Positions 42,323 to 52,988 of a stretch of 64,000 nucleotides of DNA are shown piece by piece. The DNA lies in NCBI RefSeq assembly GCF_000712075.1, contig NZ_JONW01000012.1, positions 1 through 64,000 on the forward strand, in the 5' to 3' direction. Numbering within the stretch: position 1 is the stretch's first letter; the number at the start of each line of letters is the position of its first letter. The notes under the pieces are model-generated. The model searched no databases. It worked only from the letters and a program-made list of their open reading frames with translations, and was not told the DNA's origin. Both the position numbers and the translations under genes were made by a program. The DNA is from Caulobacter sp. UNC358MFTsu5.1. GTDB taxonomy: Bacteria > Pseudomonadota > Alphaproteobacteria > Caulobacterales > Caulobacteraceae.

Positions 42323-43444
42323 ATGTCCCAAACCGCCACGATGTCCCAGAACGGCCTGTCGCGCGGCGGGGCCCTGGACCTGCTGCGGTTCGTGGCGGCG
42401 CTGTTCATCGTGCTCTATCACGTGGCCGAGCGGGCGCCGGTGTCGCTGTTCGCGATCCACCCTGCGTTCGGGCGCGGCTACCTGGCCACCGACTTCTTCC
42501 TGATGCTGTCGGGCTATGTCCTGGCCAAGACCTACGGGCCTCGGGTGCTCGGCCAGGGCGTCACCACGGGCGAGTTCCTCAAGCGCCGCCTGCTGCGCAT
42601 CTGGCCCGCCCACCTGGTCATGCTGGTCCTGTTCGTGATCTTCGTCCTGGCCACCGGCGCCGTCGGGCTGGCCCCGCAGAATCCGCAGTGGTTCCAGTGG
42701 GACCAGCTGCTGCCGCAGGTCTTCCTGATGCAGGCCTGGTTCGTGCCCGGCCCGTCGGGCTGGAACATGCCGACCTGGACCCTGTCGGCCCTGATCGTCT
42801 GCTACGCCGGCTTCCCAGCCGCCTGGCGGGCCGCGGCCCGGATCACCTCGCCCTGGACCACCCTGGCGATCGGTGTCGCCCTGTTCCTGGTCGTCGACTA
42901 CGCCGCCAAGGCCGTGACCGGCATCCCGGCCCACCAGTTGCCGCTGCGGTTCGGCCTGGTGCGCGGGATCCCGCTGTTCGCGCTGGGCATGCTGATCGCC
43001 CGCCTGCCGACCGCCCTGCCCTCGCGCTGGGCCGACGGCCTGGCCCTCGCCGCCGGCGTCGGCGTCGTGGCCCTGCAGGTCGTCGGGCGCTTCGACCATG
43101 CGAGCCTGGCCCTGCTGGGCCTGCTGATCTGGGCCGCCGGCGCCTCGGGAGCCAAAGGTTGGGGCTGGGCGGGCCTGGCCGGCCGCCTGTCGTTCGCCCT
43201 GTTCCTGACCAACCAGCTGGTCGCCGTGGTCTGGTTCGGCCTGCTGCGGGTCGTCGAGGGCAAGCTGGGCGTCGAGGGCCCCGCTCTCTGGGCCGCCTGG
43301 GCCCTGGCCCTGCCCGCCTGCGTCGCCGCCGCCTGGCTGTTCGAACGCTTCGTCGACGCGCCGCTGCAGGTGTGGGTGAAGGGGTGGTCGCGCGCTCCCA
43401 ATCATCCGCTCATCCCGGCGAATGCCGGGACCCAGATCCCTTAG
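42323..43444 (+). CDS. Acyltransferase family 3 membrane protein
   Basis: This 373-residue protein has about ten hydrophobic helices and the acyltransferase-3 entry SRGGALDLLRFVAALFIVLYHV, with the catalytic-type His in the YHV segment. The motif ATDFFLMLSGYVLAKTYGPR follows. It probably O-acetylates a surface polysaccharide or lipid. AAAGGAG lies about 10 bases before ATG 42323. Its last residues, HPLIPANAGTQIP, are encoded by one arm of an inverted repeat (43406-43437), so the original C-terminus may have been replaced. Confidence 0.9.
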   Translation: MSQTATMSQNGLSRGGALDLLRFVAALFIVLYHVAERAPVSLFAIHPAFGRGYLATDFFLMLSGYVLAKTYGPRVLGQGVTTGEFLKRRLLRIWPAHLVMLVLFVIFVLATGAVGLAPQNPQWFQWDQLLPQVFLMQAWFVPGPSGWNMPTWTLSALIVCYAGFPAAWRAAARITSPWTTLAIGVALFLVVDYAAKAVTGIPAHQLPLRFGLVRGIPLFALGMLIARLPTALPSRWADGLALAAGVGVVALQVVGRFDHASLALLGLLIWAAGASGAKGWGWAGLAGRLSFALFLTNQLVAVVWFGLLRVVEGKLGVEGPALWAAWALALPACVAAAWLFERFVDAPLQVWVKGWSRAPNHPLIPANAGTQIP

Positions 43445-43532
43445 CTTTGGGTCTGATTGGAAAAGCTCAGCGCTCTTGGAGGTCAGCTCAGCGCCATTCC
43501 ATCTGGGTCCCGGCATTCGCCGGGATGAGCGG
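43406..43532. repeat. 32-bp perfect inverted repeat between acyltransferase and recN
   Basis: The arm at 43406-43437 (CCGCTCATCCCGGCGAATGC...) and the arm at 43501-43532 are exact reverse complements over 32 bp with a 63-bp spacer. The left arm encodes the end of the acyltransferase and the right arm ends 8 bp before the recN stop. The ATCCCGGCGAA-GCCGGGAT core recurs near 51914-51935. It can form a long hairpin between convergent genes and may terminate both. Confidence 0.85.
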
Positions 43533-43540
43533 ATAGAAAA

Positions 43541-45235
43541 TTACCCAATCAGCGCCTTGGCCGCCGCCCGGGCCGCCTCGGTGACCTCGGCCCCCGACAG
43601 CATGCGCGCGATCTCCTCCTGGCGCTGGGCCGGCGACAGCGGCTCCACCCGCGTGCGGGTCGAGGTGTCGTCGCCGGACTTGGCGATCCGCCAGTGGGCG
43701 TCGGCCCGGGCGGCGACCTGGGCCGAGTGGGTGACGACCAGCACTTGGGCATTGGCCGCCAGGCGCTTCAGGCGAAGGCCCACGGCGTCGGCCACGGCCC
43801 CGCCGACGCCCTGGTCGACCTCGTCGAAGATCATCAGCGGCTGGGGCCCTTCGCGGCCCGCCAGGGCGGCCTTCAGGGCCAGGGCGAAGCGGGCCAGTTC
43901 GCCGCCCGAGGCGATGGCCTCCATCGGACCGAACGGCGCGCCGGGATTGGTCGAGATCTCGAAGGCCACGCGATCGGCGCCGGTGGGGCCGGCGCGGTCC
44001 TCGTCCAGCGGTTCGACGGCGACCCGGAACCGGGCCTTCTCCAGCTTCAGCGGCGTCAGCTCGGCCTCGACGGCGGCGGCCAGGCGGTCGCCGGCGGCGC
44101 GGCGCTCGGCCGACAGGGCCTGGGCCGCGAAGAGATAGGCGTCGCGGGCGTCGGCGGCCTCGCGCTCGGCCTCCAGCAGCGCCTCGCCGGAGGTCTCGAT
44201 GGCCTGCAACTTGGCGGCGAACTCGGCGCGCTTGTCGGGCAGCAGTTCGACGGCGACGTTCAGCTTGCGGGCCATGCCGCGCAGGGCGAACAGCCGCTCC
44301 TCGGCCTTTTCCAGCCGGTCGGGCTCGAACTCGAAGGCCTCGGCGGCGCCGTCGATGGCGGCGGCGGCTTCCTGGGCCTCGACCAGGGCCCGGTCGACCG
44401 CCTCGCAGGCGGCGGCCAGGCGGCTGACGGCCGGGCCGTCGGCGGGGGCGCCGGCCTGGATGGCGCGGTCGCGGGCCCGTTCCAGGGCGCGGAAGGCGCC
44501 GGCCAGCTTGCCCGAAAGGTTGTCGCCGCCCAGGGCCTCGGACGCGGCGCTGATGTCGGCCAGGGCCTTCTCGGCCGAGCCCAGCAGGGCCCGCTCCTCG
44601 GCGAGTTGCGTCTCCTCGCCCTCGCGCGGGTCCAGCCGGTCCAGCTCCGACAGGCGAAGCGTCAGTTCCTCGGTCTCGACGGCGGCGCGGTCGGCCAGGT
44701 CGCGCAGGGCGGCGGCCTTCTCGCGGGCGGCGCGCCAGCCGCTCCAGGCCGAGGCCACGGCCCCGACGCCGACCGCCCCGAAGGCGTCCAGCAGGGTGCG
44801 GTGGGTGCGCACGTCCAGCAGGCCGACCGTCTCGTGCTGGCCGTGCACCTCCAGCAGCAGCGCGCCCAGGTCCTTGAGCACGCCCACGCTGGTGGCCTGG
44901 TCGTTGACGAAGGCCCGGGAGCGGCCGTCGGGCGACAGCTGGCGGCGCAGGACCAGGTCCTCGTCGCGGGCGTAGTCCAGGCCCTTGTCGTCCAGATAGG
45001 CGAAGGCGGCGTGGTCGGCCGGCAGGGCGAAGATGGCGGTGGCGCTGGCGTGGCCCGCGGCCCCCCGGCGGACGAGCCCGGCGTCGGCCCGCGCGCCCGT
45101 GGCCAGGCCCAGGGCGTCCAGGATGATCGACTTGCCCGCCCCGGTCTCGCCGGTGAGCGCGGTCAGGCCCGGGCCGATGGCCAGGTCCAGGCTTTCGATG
45201 AGCACGACGTCGCGGATGGAAAGGCCGATCAGCAT
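43541..45235 (-). CDS. recN: DNA repair ATPase RecN
   Basis: RecN is 564 residues here, of the usual length, with an SMC-like layout. Walker A GETGAGKS lies at 29-36, then a long coiled-coil region rich in Ala, Glu and Arg, and a C-terminal SGGELARFALALKAAL signature with Walker B PLMIFDEVDQGVGG. It acts early in double-strand-break repair with RecA. It follows bamD on the same strand after 127 bp containing a terminator, so it may have its own promoter. Confidence 0.95.
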   Translation of the reverse strand: MLIGLSIRDVVLIESLDLAIGPGLTALTGETGAGKSIILDALGLATGARADAGLVRRGAAGHASATAIFALPADHAAFAYLDDKGLDYARDEDLVLRRQLSPDGRSRAFVNDQATSVGVLKDLGALLLEVHGQHETVGLLDVRTHRTLLDAFGAVGVGAVASAWSGWRAAREKAAALRDLADRAAVETEELTLRLSELDRLDPREGEETQLAEERALLGSAEKALADISAASEALGGDNLSGKLAGAFRALERARDRAIQAGAPADGPAVSRLAAACEAVDRALVEAQEAAAAIDGAAEAFEFEPDRLEKAEERLFALRGMARKLNVAVELLPDKRAEFAAKLQAIETSGEALLEAEREAADARDAYLFAAQALSAERRAAGDRLAAAVEAELTPLKLEKARFRVAVEPLDEDRAGPTGADRVAFEISTNPGAPFGPMEAIASGGELARFALALKAALAGREGPQPLMIFDEVDQGVGGAVADAVGLRLKRLAANAQVLVVTHSAQVAARADAHWRIAKSGDDTSTRTRVEPLSPAQRQEEIARMLSGAEVTEAARAAAKALIG

Positions 45236-45324
45236 GGCCGCCAGGATCGCCGGGAATCAGGGTTTTTCAAAGGGGTCTTGTTCTCGGGACGTTCTCACGG
45301 GCCGCGAGGGCCGTTCCGGAACGG

Positions 45325-45354
45325 AAAACGGGCCGATCCTGGAGGACCGGCCCG
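45325..45354 (-). terminator. Terminator after bamD
   Basis: On the minus strand CGGGCCG (45354-45348) pairs with CGGCCCG (45335-45329), followed by TTTT at 45328-45325. It lies 8 bp past the bamD stop codon. A perfect 14-bp palindrome, CCGTTCCGGAACGG, lies next to it at 45311-45324. Confidence 0.65.
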
Positions 45355-45362
45355 CTTGAACT

Positions 45363-46370
45363 CTACATCCCCAGGACGCCCATGATCCCGCCCTTCTTGG
45401 GCTTGGCGGGCGGCGTGGCCGGCGTCGCCGGCTTGGCCTCGGTGGTCGCCGGGGCCGTCCCGTCGGCCGGCGGGGTCGCCGCGACGGGCGCGGCGGCGGC
45501 CGGCGGGGCCAGGGTGGTGTCCTTGTCGTGGATCAGGCGATCCAGCGCGTTGCGCTTGTTGCCCGCCTTCAGCGGCTCGACGGCCGGCTTGAGGTTGTTG
45601 GCGGTCAGCAGCTTGTAGGCCTCGGCGTACCAGGGATCGCCCGGGAAGTTGTAGCCCAGCACCGCGCCGTTGCGCTTGGCCTCGTCCAGCAGGCCCAGGG
45701 TCAGGTAGCTCTCGACCAGGCGGTAGAGGGCTTCCGGGGTGTGCGAGGTGGTCTGGTGGCGATCGACGACGGTGCGGAACCGGCCGATGGCGGCCAGGGT
45801 CTGGCCGTTCTTCAGGTAGTAGCGGCCGATCGTCATTTCCTTGCCGGCCAGCTGGTCGCTGACCATGTCGATCTTCAGGCGGGCGTCCTGGGCGTATTCC
45901 GAGTTGGGATAGCGCTGGACCACGTCGCGCAGGGCCGCCATGGCCTGCTCGGTGGCGGCCTGGTCGCGGTTCACGTCGACGATCTGCTCGAAATAGCAGA
46001 CGGCCTTCAGATAGTAGGCGTACGAGGCCGACGGATTGCCCGGGTACAGGCCGATGAATCGGTCGGCGTCCGAGATCGCCTCGCTGTACTGGTTGCCCAT
46101 GTAGTGGGCGTAGCCGGTCATCAGGATCGAGCGGCGCGACCATTCCGAATAGGGGTGCTGGCGCTCGACCTCGCGGAAGTAGTCGACGGCTTCGTTCCAG
46201 TTGCCGCGGTCCAGGCGGTTGGCGCCGGTCGAATAGAGCAGCTCCACCGGGCGCTCTTCATAGGCCAGGGTCGGCTTCTTGCGCTTGCCCGCGCAAGCGG
46301 AGACCGACAGGGCGACCAGCACGGCGGTCGCGACCATGACGGCCTTGCGTCCCGAGAAATTACGAAGCAC
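45363..46370 (-). CDS. bamD: Outer-membrane assembly lipoprotein BamD
   Basis: The protein is 335 residues from GTG at 46370, which has a GAGGG site about ten bases upstream. The lipobox SVSAC ends at C26. Five TPR-like repeats follow: VELLYSTGANRLDRGNWNEAVDYF, WSRRSILMTGYAHYMGNQYSEAIS, SYAYYLKAVCYFEQI, RYPNSEYAQDARLKIDMVSDQL and PEALYRLVESYLTLGLLDEAK. It is the essential lipoprotein of the BAM complex that inserts beta-barrels into the outer membrane. A long Ala/Pro/Thr-rich, low-complexity C-terminal tail is typical of caulobacters. lpxC lies upstream, recN downstream. Confidence 0.93.
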   Translation of the reverse strand: MLRNFSGRKAVMVATAVLVALSVSACAGKRKKPTLAYEERPVELLYSTGANRLDRGNWNEAVDYFREVERQHPYSEWSRRSILMTGYAHYMGNQYSEAISDADRFIGLYPGNPSASYAYYLKAVCYFEQIVDVNRDQAATEQAMAALRDVVQRYPNSEYAQDARLKIDMVSDQLAGKEMTIGRYYLKNGQTLAAIGRFRTVVDRHQTTSHTPEALYRLVESYLTLGLLDEAKRNGAVLGYNFPGDPWYAEAYKLLTANNLKPAVEPLKAGNKRNALDRLIHDKDTTLAPPAAAAPVAATPPADGTAPATTEAKPATPATPPAKPKKGGIMGVLGM

Positions 46371-46569
46371 CGACTTTTCACCCTCGAAGCAAACGTGCGC
46401 CCCTGCGCCGTGCAAGGCTTCTACACCACGCCGATGCGGGCGCAAATGGAAGCCGAGCCGTGACCAGGGTACGCCCAAAGACGCATCCCCCCGGGAATCC
46501 GTCCAAACGCTACAGACATCGGCTTTTTGACCAAATCAGGTCGAAGGCCGACGCGTTCGTATCAGTTTG

Positions 46570-47466
46570 TCAGACGGCCTGCGCCAATTCCACCGAATGC
46601 GCGCGCACCCGCCAGGCGGCCGGGTTGGCGATCAGGGCCCGGACGATGGCGTTGTTCAGGCCGTGGCCGGCCAGCACGCCTTCGAAACGGCCGATGACCG
46701 GCGCGCCCAGCACGTAGAGGTCGCCCACCGCGTCCAGCGCCTTGTGGCGCACGAACTCGTCGGGGCGGCGCAGGCCCTCGGGATTCAGCACGCGGTCGCC
46801 GTCGATGACCACGGCGTTCTCCATCGTGCCGCCGCGGGCCAGGCCGATGGCGCGCAGGGCCTCGACGTCGCGGACGAAGCCGAAGGTGCGGCAGTCGGCC
46901 AGTTCGGCGCGGAACGATTCTTCGTCGACGGCCAGGTCGATGCGCTGGCGGCCGATGGCCTTGCTGGCGAAGGCGATCTCGAAGGCCACCTCGAAGCGGT
47001 CGCTGGGCGACAGGCTGGCGGTCTTGTCGCCCTCCTCGACCGTCACGGTCTCGAGGATCTCGATGTAGCGGCGGGCGGCTTCCTGCTTGCGGCGACCGGC
47101 GCGGTCGAGGATCTGCACGAAGGGCTCGGACGAGCCGTCCATGATCGGAACCTCGGGACCGTCCAGCTCGACCACGCAGTTGTCGATAGCCAGGGCGGCC
47201 AGGGCGGCCATCAGGTGCTCGATCGTCGAGACGCGCACGTCGGCGGCGTTGTTGATGACGGTGCCCAGCTGCGTCTGGCAGACGGCCTCGGGCGAAACCG
47301 GCACGCGGTTGTCGCGGTCATGCACGTCGGTGCGCACGAAGACGATCCCGGCGTCGATCGCGGCCGGGCGCACGGCGACGCGCACGTGCGAGCCCGTGTG
47401 GAGGCCCACCCCCGCGAAAATCACCGGTCCGGCGACCGTGTGCTGAAAATATGCCGAAGCCGACAC
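46570..47466 (-). CDS. lpxC: UDP-3-O-acyl-N-acetylglucosamine deacetylase LpxC
   Basis: This 298-residue enzyme carries out the first committed step of lipid A synthesis, removing the acetyl group from UDP-acyl-GlcNAc. Zinc ligands are H84 in STIEHLMAAL, and H241 and D245 in RHKALDAVGDL; catalytic H268 lies in AGHGLNN. The N-terminus QHTVAGPVIFAGVGLHTG is also conserved. It starts a minus-strand series lpxC-bamD-recN-ligA. The 298-bp gap upstream, shared with the divergent peptidase, is AT-rich and holds promoters but no gene. Confidence 0.97.
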   Translation of the reverse strand: MSASAYFQHTVAGPVIFAGVGLHTGSHVRVAVRPAAIDAGIVFVRTDVHDRDNRVPVSPEAVCQTQLGTVINNAADVRVSTIEHLMAALAALAIDNCVVELDGPEVPIMDGSSEPFVQILDRAGRRKQEAARRYIEILETVTVEEGDKTASLSPSDRFEVAFEIAFASKAIGRQRIDLAVDEESFRAELADCRTFGFVRDVEALRAIGLARGGTMENAVVIDGDRVLNPEGLRRPDEFVRHKALDAVGDLYVLGAPVIGRFEGVLAGHGLNNAIVRALIANPAAWRVRAHSVELAQAV

Positions 47467-47764
47467 TTGAAACCCTTACTACCAGCGGACGGTTCGAAGA
47501 CCGCCTTCTCGCCCCACGTACCATTTAGGGACAATGCTGCGTCGCGGCAAAGCAAGTCCTGTTTCCGATTGTTACCTCCCTAGCGACTTGTTTTTCATGG
47601 CTTTTTTGGCCGATCAGCGGTCATTATTTTGTCGTATTGCGCAGCTTGCTCCGCGAGCCGGGCCGCTCCGGCGCAATCTTCCGCCCCCTGCCCTGGCCTA
47701 GGCGGCACGTCCTCGCTAGGCTCGGGCCGCTTTTCGGCGTCACCATCTCCCGGATCCCGTTTCG

Positions 47765-49873
<2,109 letters not shown>

Positions 49874-49933
49874 TACGCTTATAAATTGCAGCCATTCGCC
49901 CCTTCCGTTAGTTTGACGACGGAAGGGGCGCTC

Positions 49934-50998
49934 ATGTTCCACCTGTTTCGCGCGATCTCGAACCGGCTGACGCTGCATTCACGACTGGGGGGACGCTATG
50001 CGGAGGCCCGGATCCTGGCCGCCGAGCTGGACCTCGACCTCACCGAGATCGCCCTGCGCCACGGCAACCAGGGCTATGCCGAAGGCGGCACGGCCGAGGG
50101 CAACAGCCAGGCCGAGCAGGAAGAGAAGTTCAAGCGCCTGACCGAGGGCTTCAGGAGCCCCTATCCCAGCGAACAGATCGCCGCCGCCGTCGACCTGCGC
50201 AAATGGATGGTCCGCGACTACGGGCTGGAGCGGCTGAAGTGGTTCGTGCCGCAGCTGCGCGAGCGCTACGTGCAGGCCGTCGGTCCCAAGAACGTCAAGC
50301 TCGACCACCTGGTCTTCTGCGCCGAGGACGCCAGTCGCGACGAACTGGAGGCCGAGGCCCTGAGCCTGCTGGAGCGGCTGAAACTGCTCTACACGCTGAG
50401 CAGCGAGCGCGAGGTGCTGACCGGCCGCATGCGGCGCTGGGCCCTGGGCCTGCTGTGCTGGCTTTTCCTGGCGCTGATGGTCACCCGGGTCCTGCCCAAC
50501 ATCACCCCGCCCGGCTCCCTGCGCGAGTCGGTGACGGTGATCTCCAACTTCTCGCTGATCGCTTTCGTCGGCGCGGCCGGGGCCATGGTCTCGGTGCTGC
50601 GGCGCACGGAGTCGGCCATGGCCTCGGCCTCGTCCGAGATCGACCCCGTGCGCCAGGTCAGCGCGCTGAGCCAGGGCCTGACGGCGGTGTTCATCGCCGC
50701 CTTCGTTGGCATGTCGGTGTCGTTCGTGCTGGTGGCCTTCTTCGCCAGCGGCCTGGTCCAGAACGGCGACATCGTCGGCAAGGGGGCGGCGACGCTGTTC
50801 CCGCAGATCGTGCCCTGCCGCTACGACTGCCCGATCACCCTGGTCAATCGCGGCATGATGTTCGCGGCCGCCATCGACGCGGCCAAGATGATGGTCTGGG
50901 CGTTCATCGGCGGCTTTTCCGAGCAGTTGGTGCCGGATGTGCTGGACCGCCTGACCAAGGCCGCGCGCCAGCCGAAGAAGCCGTCGGAAGCGGCTTGA
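49934..50998 (+). CDS. Four-helix membrane protein, unknown function
   Basis: The product is 354 residues from ATG 49934, chosen because GGAAGGGG precedes it. The first 160 residues are soluble and helical (EARILAAELDLDLTEIALRH, RYVQAVGPKNVKLDHLVFC). Membrane segments follow: RWALGLLCWLFLALMVTRVL, VISNFSLIAFVGAAGAMVSVL, LTAVFIAAFVGMSVSFVLVAFFASGLV and MMVWAFIGGFSEQLVPDVLDRL. The arrangement is consistent with an inner-membrane protein with a cytoplasmic N-domain. I do not recognise a family. A 31-bp perfect inverted repeat starts right after its stop codon. Confidence 0.8.
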   Translation: MFHLFRAISNRLTLHSRLGGRYAEARILAAELDLDLTEIALRHGNQGYAEGGTAEGNSQAEQEEKFKRLTEGFRSPYPSEQIAAAVDLRKWMVRDYGLERLKWFVPQLRERYVQAVGPKNVKLDHLVFCAEDASRDELEAEALSLLERLKLLYTLSSEREVLTGRMRRWALGLLCWLFLALMVTRVLPNITPPGSLRESVTVISNFSLIAFVGAAGAMVSVLRRTESAMASASSEIDPVRQVSALSQGLTAVFIAAFVGMSVSFVLVAFFASGLVQNGDIVGKGAATLFPQIVPCRYDCPITLVNRGMMFAAAIDAAKMMVWAFIGGFSEQLVPDVLDRLTKAARQPKKPSEAA

Positions 50999-50999
50999 G

Positions 51000-51084
51000 G
51001 CCGGGGACATGCCCTTGCGGCGTGTCCCCAAGACTTGGCTCCGCGGATGCTGATGGGGACACGCCGCAAGGGCATGTCCCCGGC
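51000..51084. repeat. 31-bp perfect inverted repeat between convergent genes
   Basis: Arms at 51000-51030 and 51054-51084 are exact reverse complements over 31 bp, with a 23-bp spacer. The left arm begins GCCGGGGACATGCCCTTGCG. It starts one base after the membrane-protein stop and ends one base before the synthase-like gene's stop. It would form an extremely stable hairpin in either transcript and act as a two-way terminator. The core GGGGACACGC is shared with the repeat near 42092-42225. Confidence 0.9.
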
Positions 51085-51085
51085 T

Positions 51086-51841
51086 CTAGACCCGTCCCGT
51101 CGCCACGGCCCAGGTCAGGCGCAGCTGGGTCTCGAACGGGCTCAGCTCCCGGCCGCCCGTCTGGGCCTTAGCCAGGGCCGCCGGCGCGGCGGCGGGGAAC
51201 GCGGCGATCGGCAGGGCCTTGAGGGCGCTTCGGGCCTTGCCCAGCGCCGCGTCCACGCGACGGCGCACGTCGCCTTGCGTCCAGTCGGTCGGCAGGCGCT
51301 GGACCCCTGCCCGCTTCAGTCGCCACAGGCCCGCCAGGCCGTAGGCCCGGGCGGCCTCCTGCACCGCGTGGAGGTCGGCCTTCGGGTCCAGCCGCCAGGC
51401 GGCCAGCATCGTCACCGCCCCGGCCGTGGCGTCGAGATAGGCCAGGACCTGGGCCTCGGTCTCGAACGGCGCGGCGTCCAGGTCGGCCATGCGGGCCTCG
51501 GCCATCTCGGCCAGGGCGCTCAGGGGATAGCCGGCGGCCACCACGGCCTCGACCGTGGGGTGACGGCGCGCCGGCTGGCCGGCGGCGATCTCGTCCATGG
51601 CCTCGCGCCACCAGGTCAGGCGGATCTCGCCCATCAGGGCGTTGCTGACCCCGCCGGCCACCCGGGCCAGCTCGTAGTTGAAGGCGTAGAGCGCGATCAC
51701 GTCGGCCCGCGCCTTGGGATCGGCGATGAACCGGCTGGCCAGCCAGCGGTCGGGGTCCACCCGGCGCACCAGGGCGTCCAGGTCGGTCTCCGGCGCGTTG
51801 TTGCGGTGGGCGATGTCCAACGTAGTCATGGGCGTGGTCAT
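51086..51841 (-). CDS. Squalene/phytoene synthase-family protein
   Basis: This 251-residue protein has the trans-isoprenyl synthase pattern: RFIADPKARADVIALYAFNYELARV, IRLTWWREAMDEI, and ATAGAVTMLAAWRL. The two aspartate-rich substrate motifs of true squalene and phytoene synthases are weakly conserved, so it may be a non-catalytic relative like the eukaryotic complex I assembly factor NDUFAF6. No carotenoid or hopanoid genes are adjacent. An ATG twelve bases downstream is also possible. Confidence 0.85.
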   Translation of the reverse strand: MTTPMTTLDIAHRNNAPETDLDALVRRVDPDRWLASRFIADPKARADVIALYAFNYELARVAGGVSNALMGEIRLTWWREAMDEIAAGQPARRHPTVEAVVAAGYPLSALAEMAEARMADLDAAPFETEAQVLAYLDATAGAVTMLAAWRLDPKADLHAVQEAARAYGLAGLWRLKRAGVQRLPTDWTQGDVRRRVDAALGKARSALKALPIAAFPAAAPAALAKAQTGGRELSPFETQLRLTWAVATGRV

Positions 51842-51876
51842 GGGCGCGGCTTATGCGCTGCATCGCCCAAAAGCAA

Positions 51877-51901
51877 AAGGCCCGCCGAACCGGCGGGCCT
51901 T
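51877..51901. terminator. Terminator between the PuuD-like and synthase-like genes
   Basis: AAGGCCCGCC at 51877-51886 pairs with GGCGGGCCTT at 51892-51901 across a 5-nt loop. On the minus strand it is followed by TTTTGCTTTT, so it ends the transcript of the PuuD-like gene at 51936. The palindromic ATCCCGGCGAAGGCCGGGAT block lies just before it. Confidence 0.75.
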
Positions 51902-51935
51902 TCCTTGGATGTCGTCATCCCGGCGAAGGCCGGGA

Positions 51936-52550
51936 TCAGCCGAACAGCGTCTGGTACATCGTCATGCAGGCCAGCATCGGGATGCTGAGCAGCGTGTTGA
52001 TGCGCGAGAACAGCATGGCCATCTTGGCGGCCTTGGCCTTGGTGTCCGCATCGGCCTCGACGATGCCGAGGGCGCGCTTCTGGTTCGGCCAGATCACGCC
52101 CCAGACGTTGATGAACATGATCGTCGCCAGCCACATGCCCAGGCCGATGAACGTGAAGCCCATGTCGGTCCCGCGCTCGTAGCCGTTCCACAGGCCCAGG
52201 GTCGCGGCCTCGGCGAAGTAGCCGCGCGCCACGGCCAGGATCACGCCCATCACCCAGGTCGCCAGAGCGGCCCAGCGGAACCAGAACAGCGCCTCGGGCG
52301 CGATGTACTTGGAGACGGCCGGCTTCAGCTCGGCCGGGATCTGCGGCATGACGCGGATCTGGACGAAGTTGAAATAATACAGCAGCCCGATCCACAGGAT
52401 GCCGAAGAACACGTGCAGCAGGCGGAAGATCGCCTGGAAATAGGCCCCGTCGAAGCCCTGCGGGCTGTGGCCGAAGCCGAACACCACGACCAGCGCCAGG
52501 ATGACGCTGACGATGATGGTGTTGCGGAAGTTGGAAAGAAGACTGGTCAT
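51936..52550 (-). CDS. PuuD-like urate hydroxylase membrane protein
   Basis: The 204-residue protein is almost wholly hydrophobic, with about five helices. It fits the membrane domain of the PuuD/urate oxidase N-terminal family: FRLLHVFFGILWIGLLYYFNFVQ, then APEALFWFRWAALATWVMGVIL, and MGFTFIGLGMWLATIMFINVWGVIWP. In classical PuuD a cytochrome c domain follows; here the protein ends without one. It probably needs a separate electron acceptor, or does something else with this fold. Identity is by overall pattern. Confidence 0.8.
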   Translation of the reverse strand: MTSLLSNFRNTIIVSVILALVVVFGFGHSPQGFDGAYFQAIFRLLHVFFGILWIGLLYYFNFVQIRVMPQIPAELKPAVSKYIAPEALFWFRWAALATWVMGVILAVARGYFAEAATLGLWNGYERGTDMGFTFIGLGMWLATIMFINVWGVIWPNQKRALGIVEADADTKAKAAKMAMLFSRINTLLSIPMLACMTMYQTLFG

Positions 52551-52631
52551 GTCGTGGCCCCCTAATGCCCCTGCTTGCGCTCAGGTATAGGGCGCCGCGC
52601 AGAGTCGGCAAATAGACGGGCGGTTGGCCGT

Positions 52632-52988
52632 CTAGACCGCGATCAGGGCCGCCGCCATCCGCCGGCCTTCGCTGGCCAGGACGTTGTAGGTGCGGGCCGC
52701 GGCCTCGGTGCTCATGAACTCCAGGCCCACGCCCGCCGCCTTCAGGGCGTCGCGCACGAGGCGCGGCGGCAGGGCGTTGACCAGGCCCACGCCCAGCAGC
52801 ACGAACTCCACCGCCCCGCCCGCCGCGAAGACCTCGGCGAAGTCCTCGGGCGTCAGGGCGGCCAGGCTGGCGGCCGACCAGGTCCGCGGCTGATCGTCGA
52901 GGATCAGCAGCGAACCGGGCCGCCATTCGCCGGAGACGCGGAAACCGCCGCCGCCCCAGGCGTCGATCGATGGCGGCTGGCGCAGCAT
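52632..52988 (-). CDS. Mth938-like domain protein (DUF498)
   Basis: The 118-residue protein matches the Mth938/NDUFAF3-like family: an N-terminal IDAWGGGGFRVSGEWRPGSLLIL, then EFVLLGVGLVNALPPRLVRDALKAAGVGLEFMSTEAAARTYNVLASEGRRMAAALI. Members are linked to complex I assembly in mitochondria; the bacterial role is unclear. It overlaps the secF stop (TGATG), so it is translated with the sec genes. Confidence 0.88.
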   Translation of the reverse strand: MLRQPPSIDAWGGGGFRVSGEWRPGSLLILDDQPRTWSAASLAALTPEDFAEVFAAGGAVEFVLLGVGLVNALPPRLVRDALKAAGVGLEFMSTEAAARTYNVLASEGRRMAAALIAV

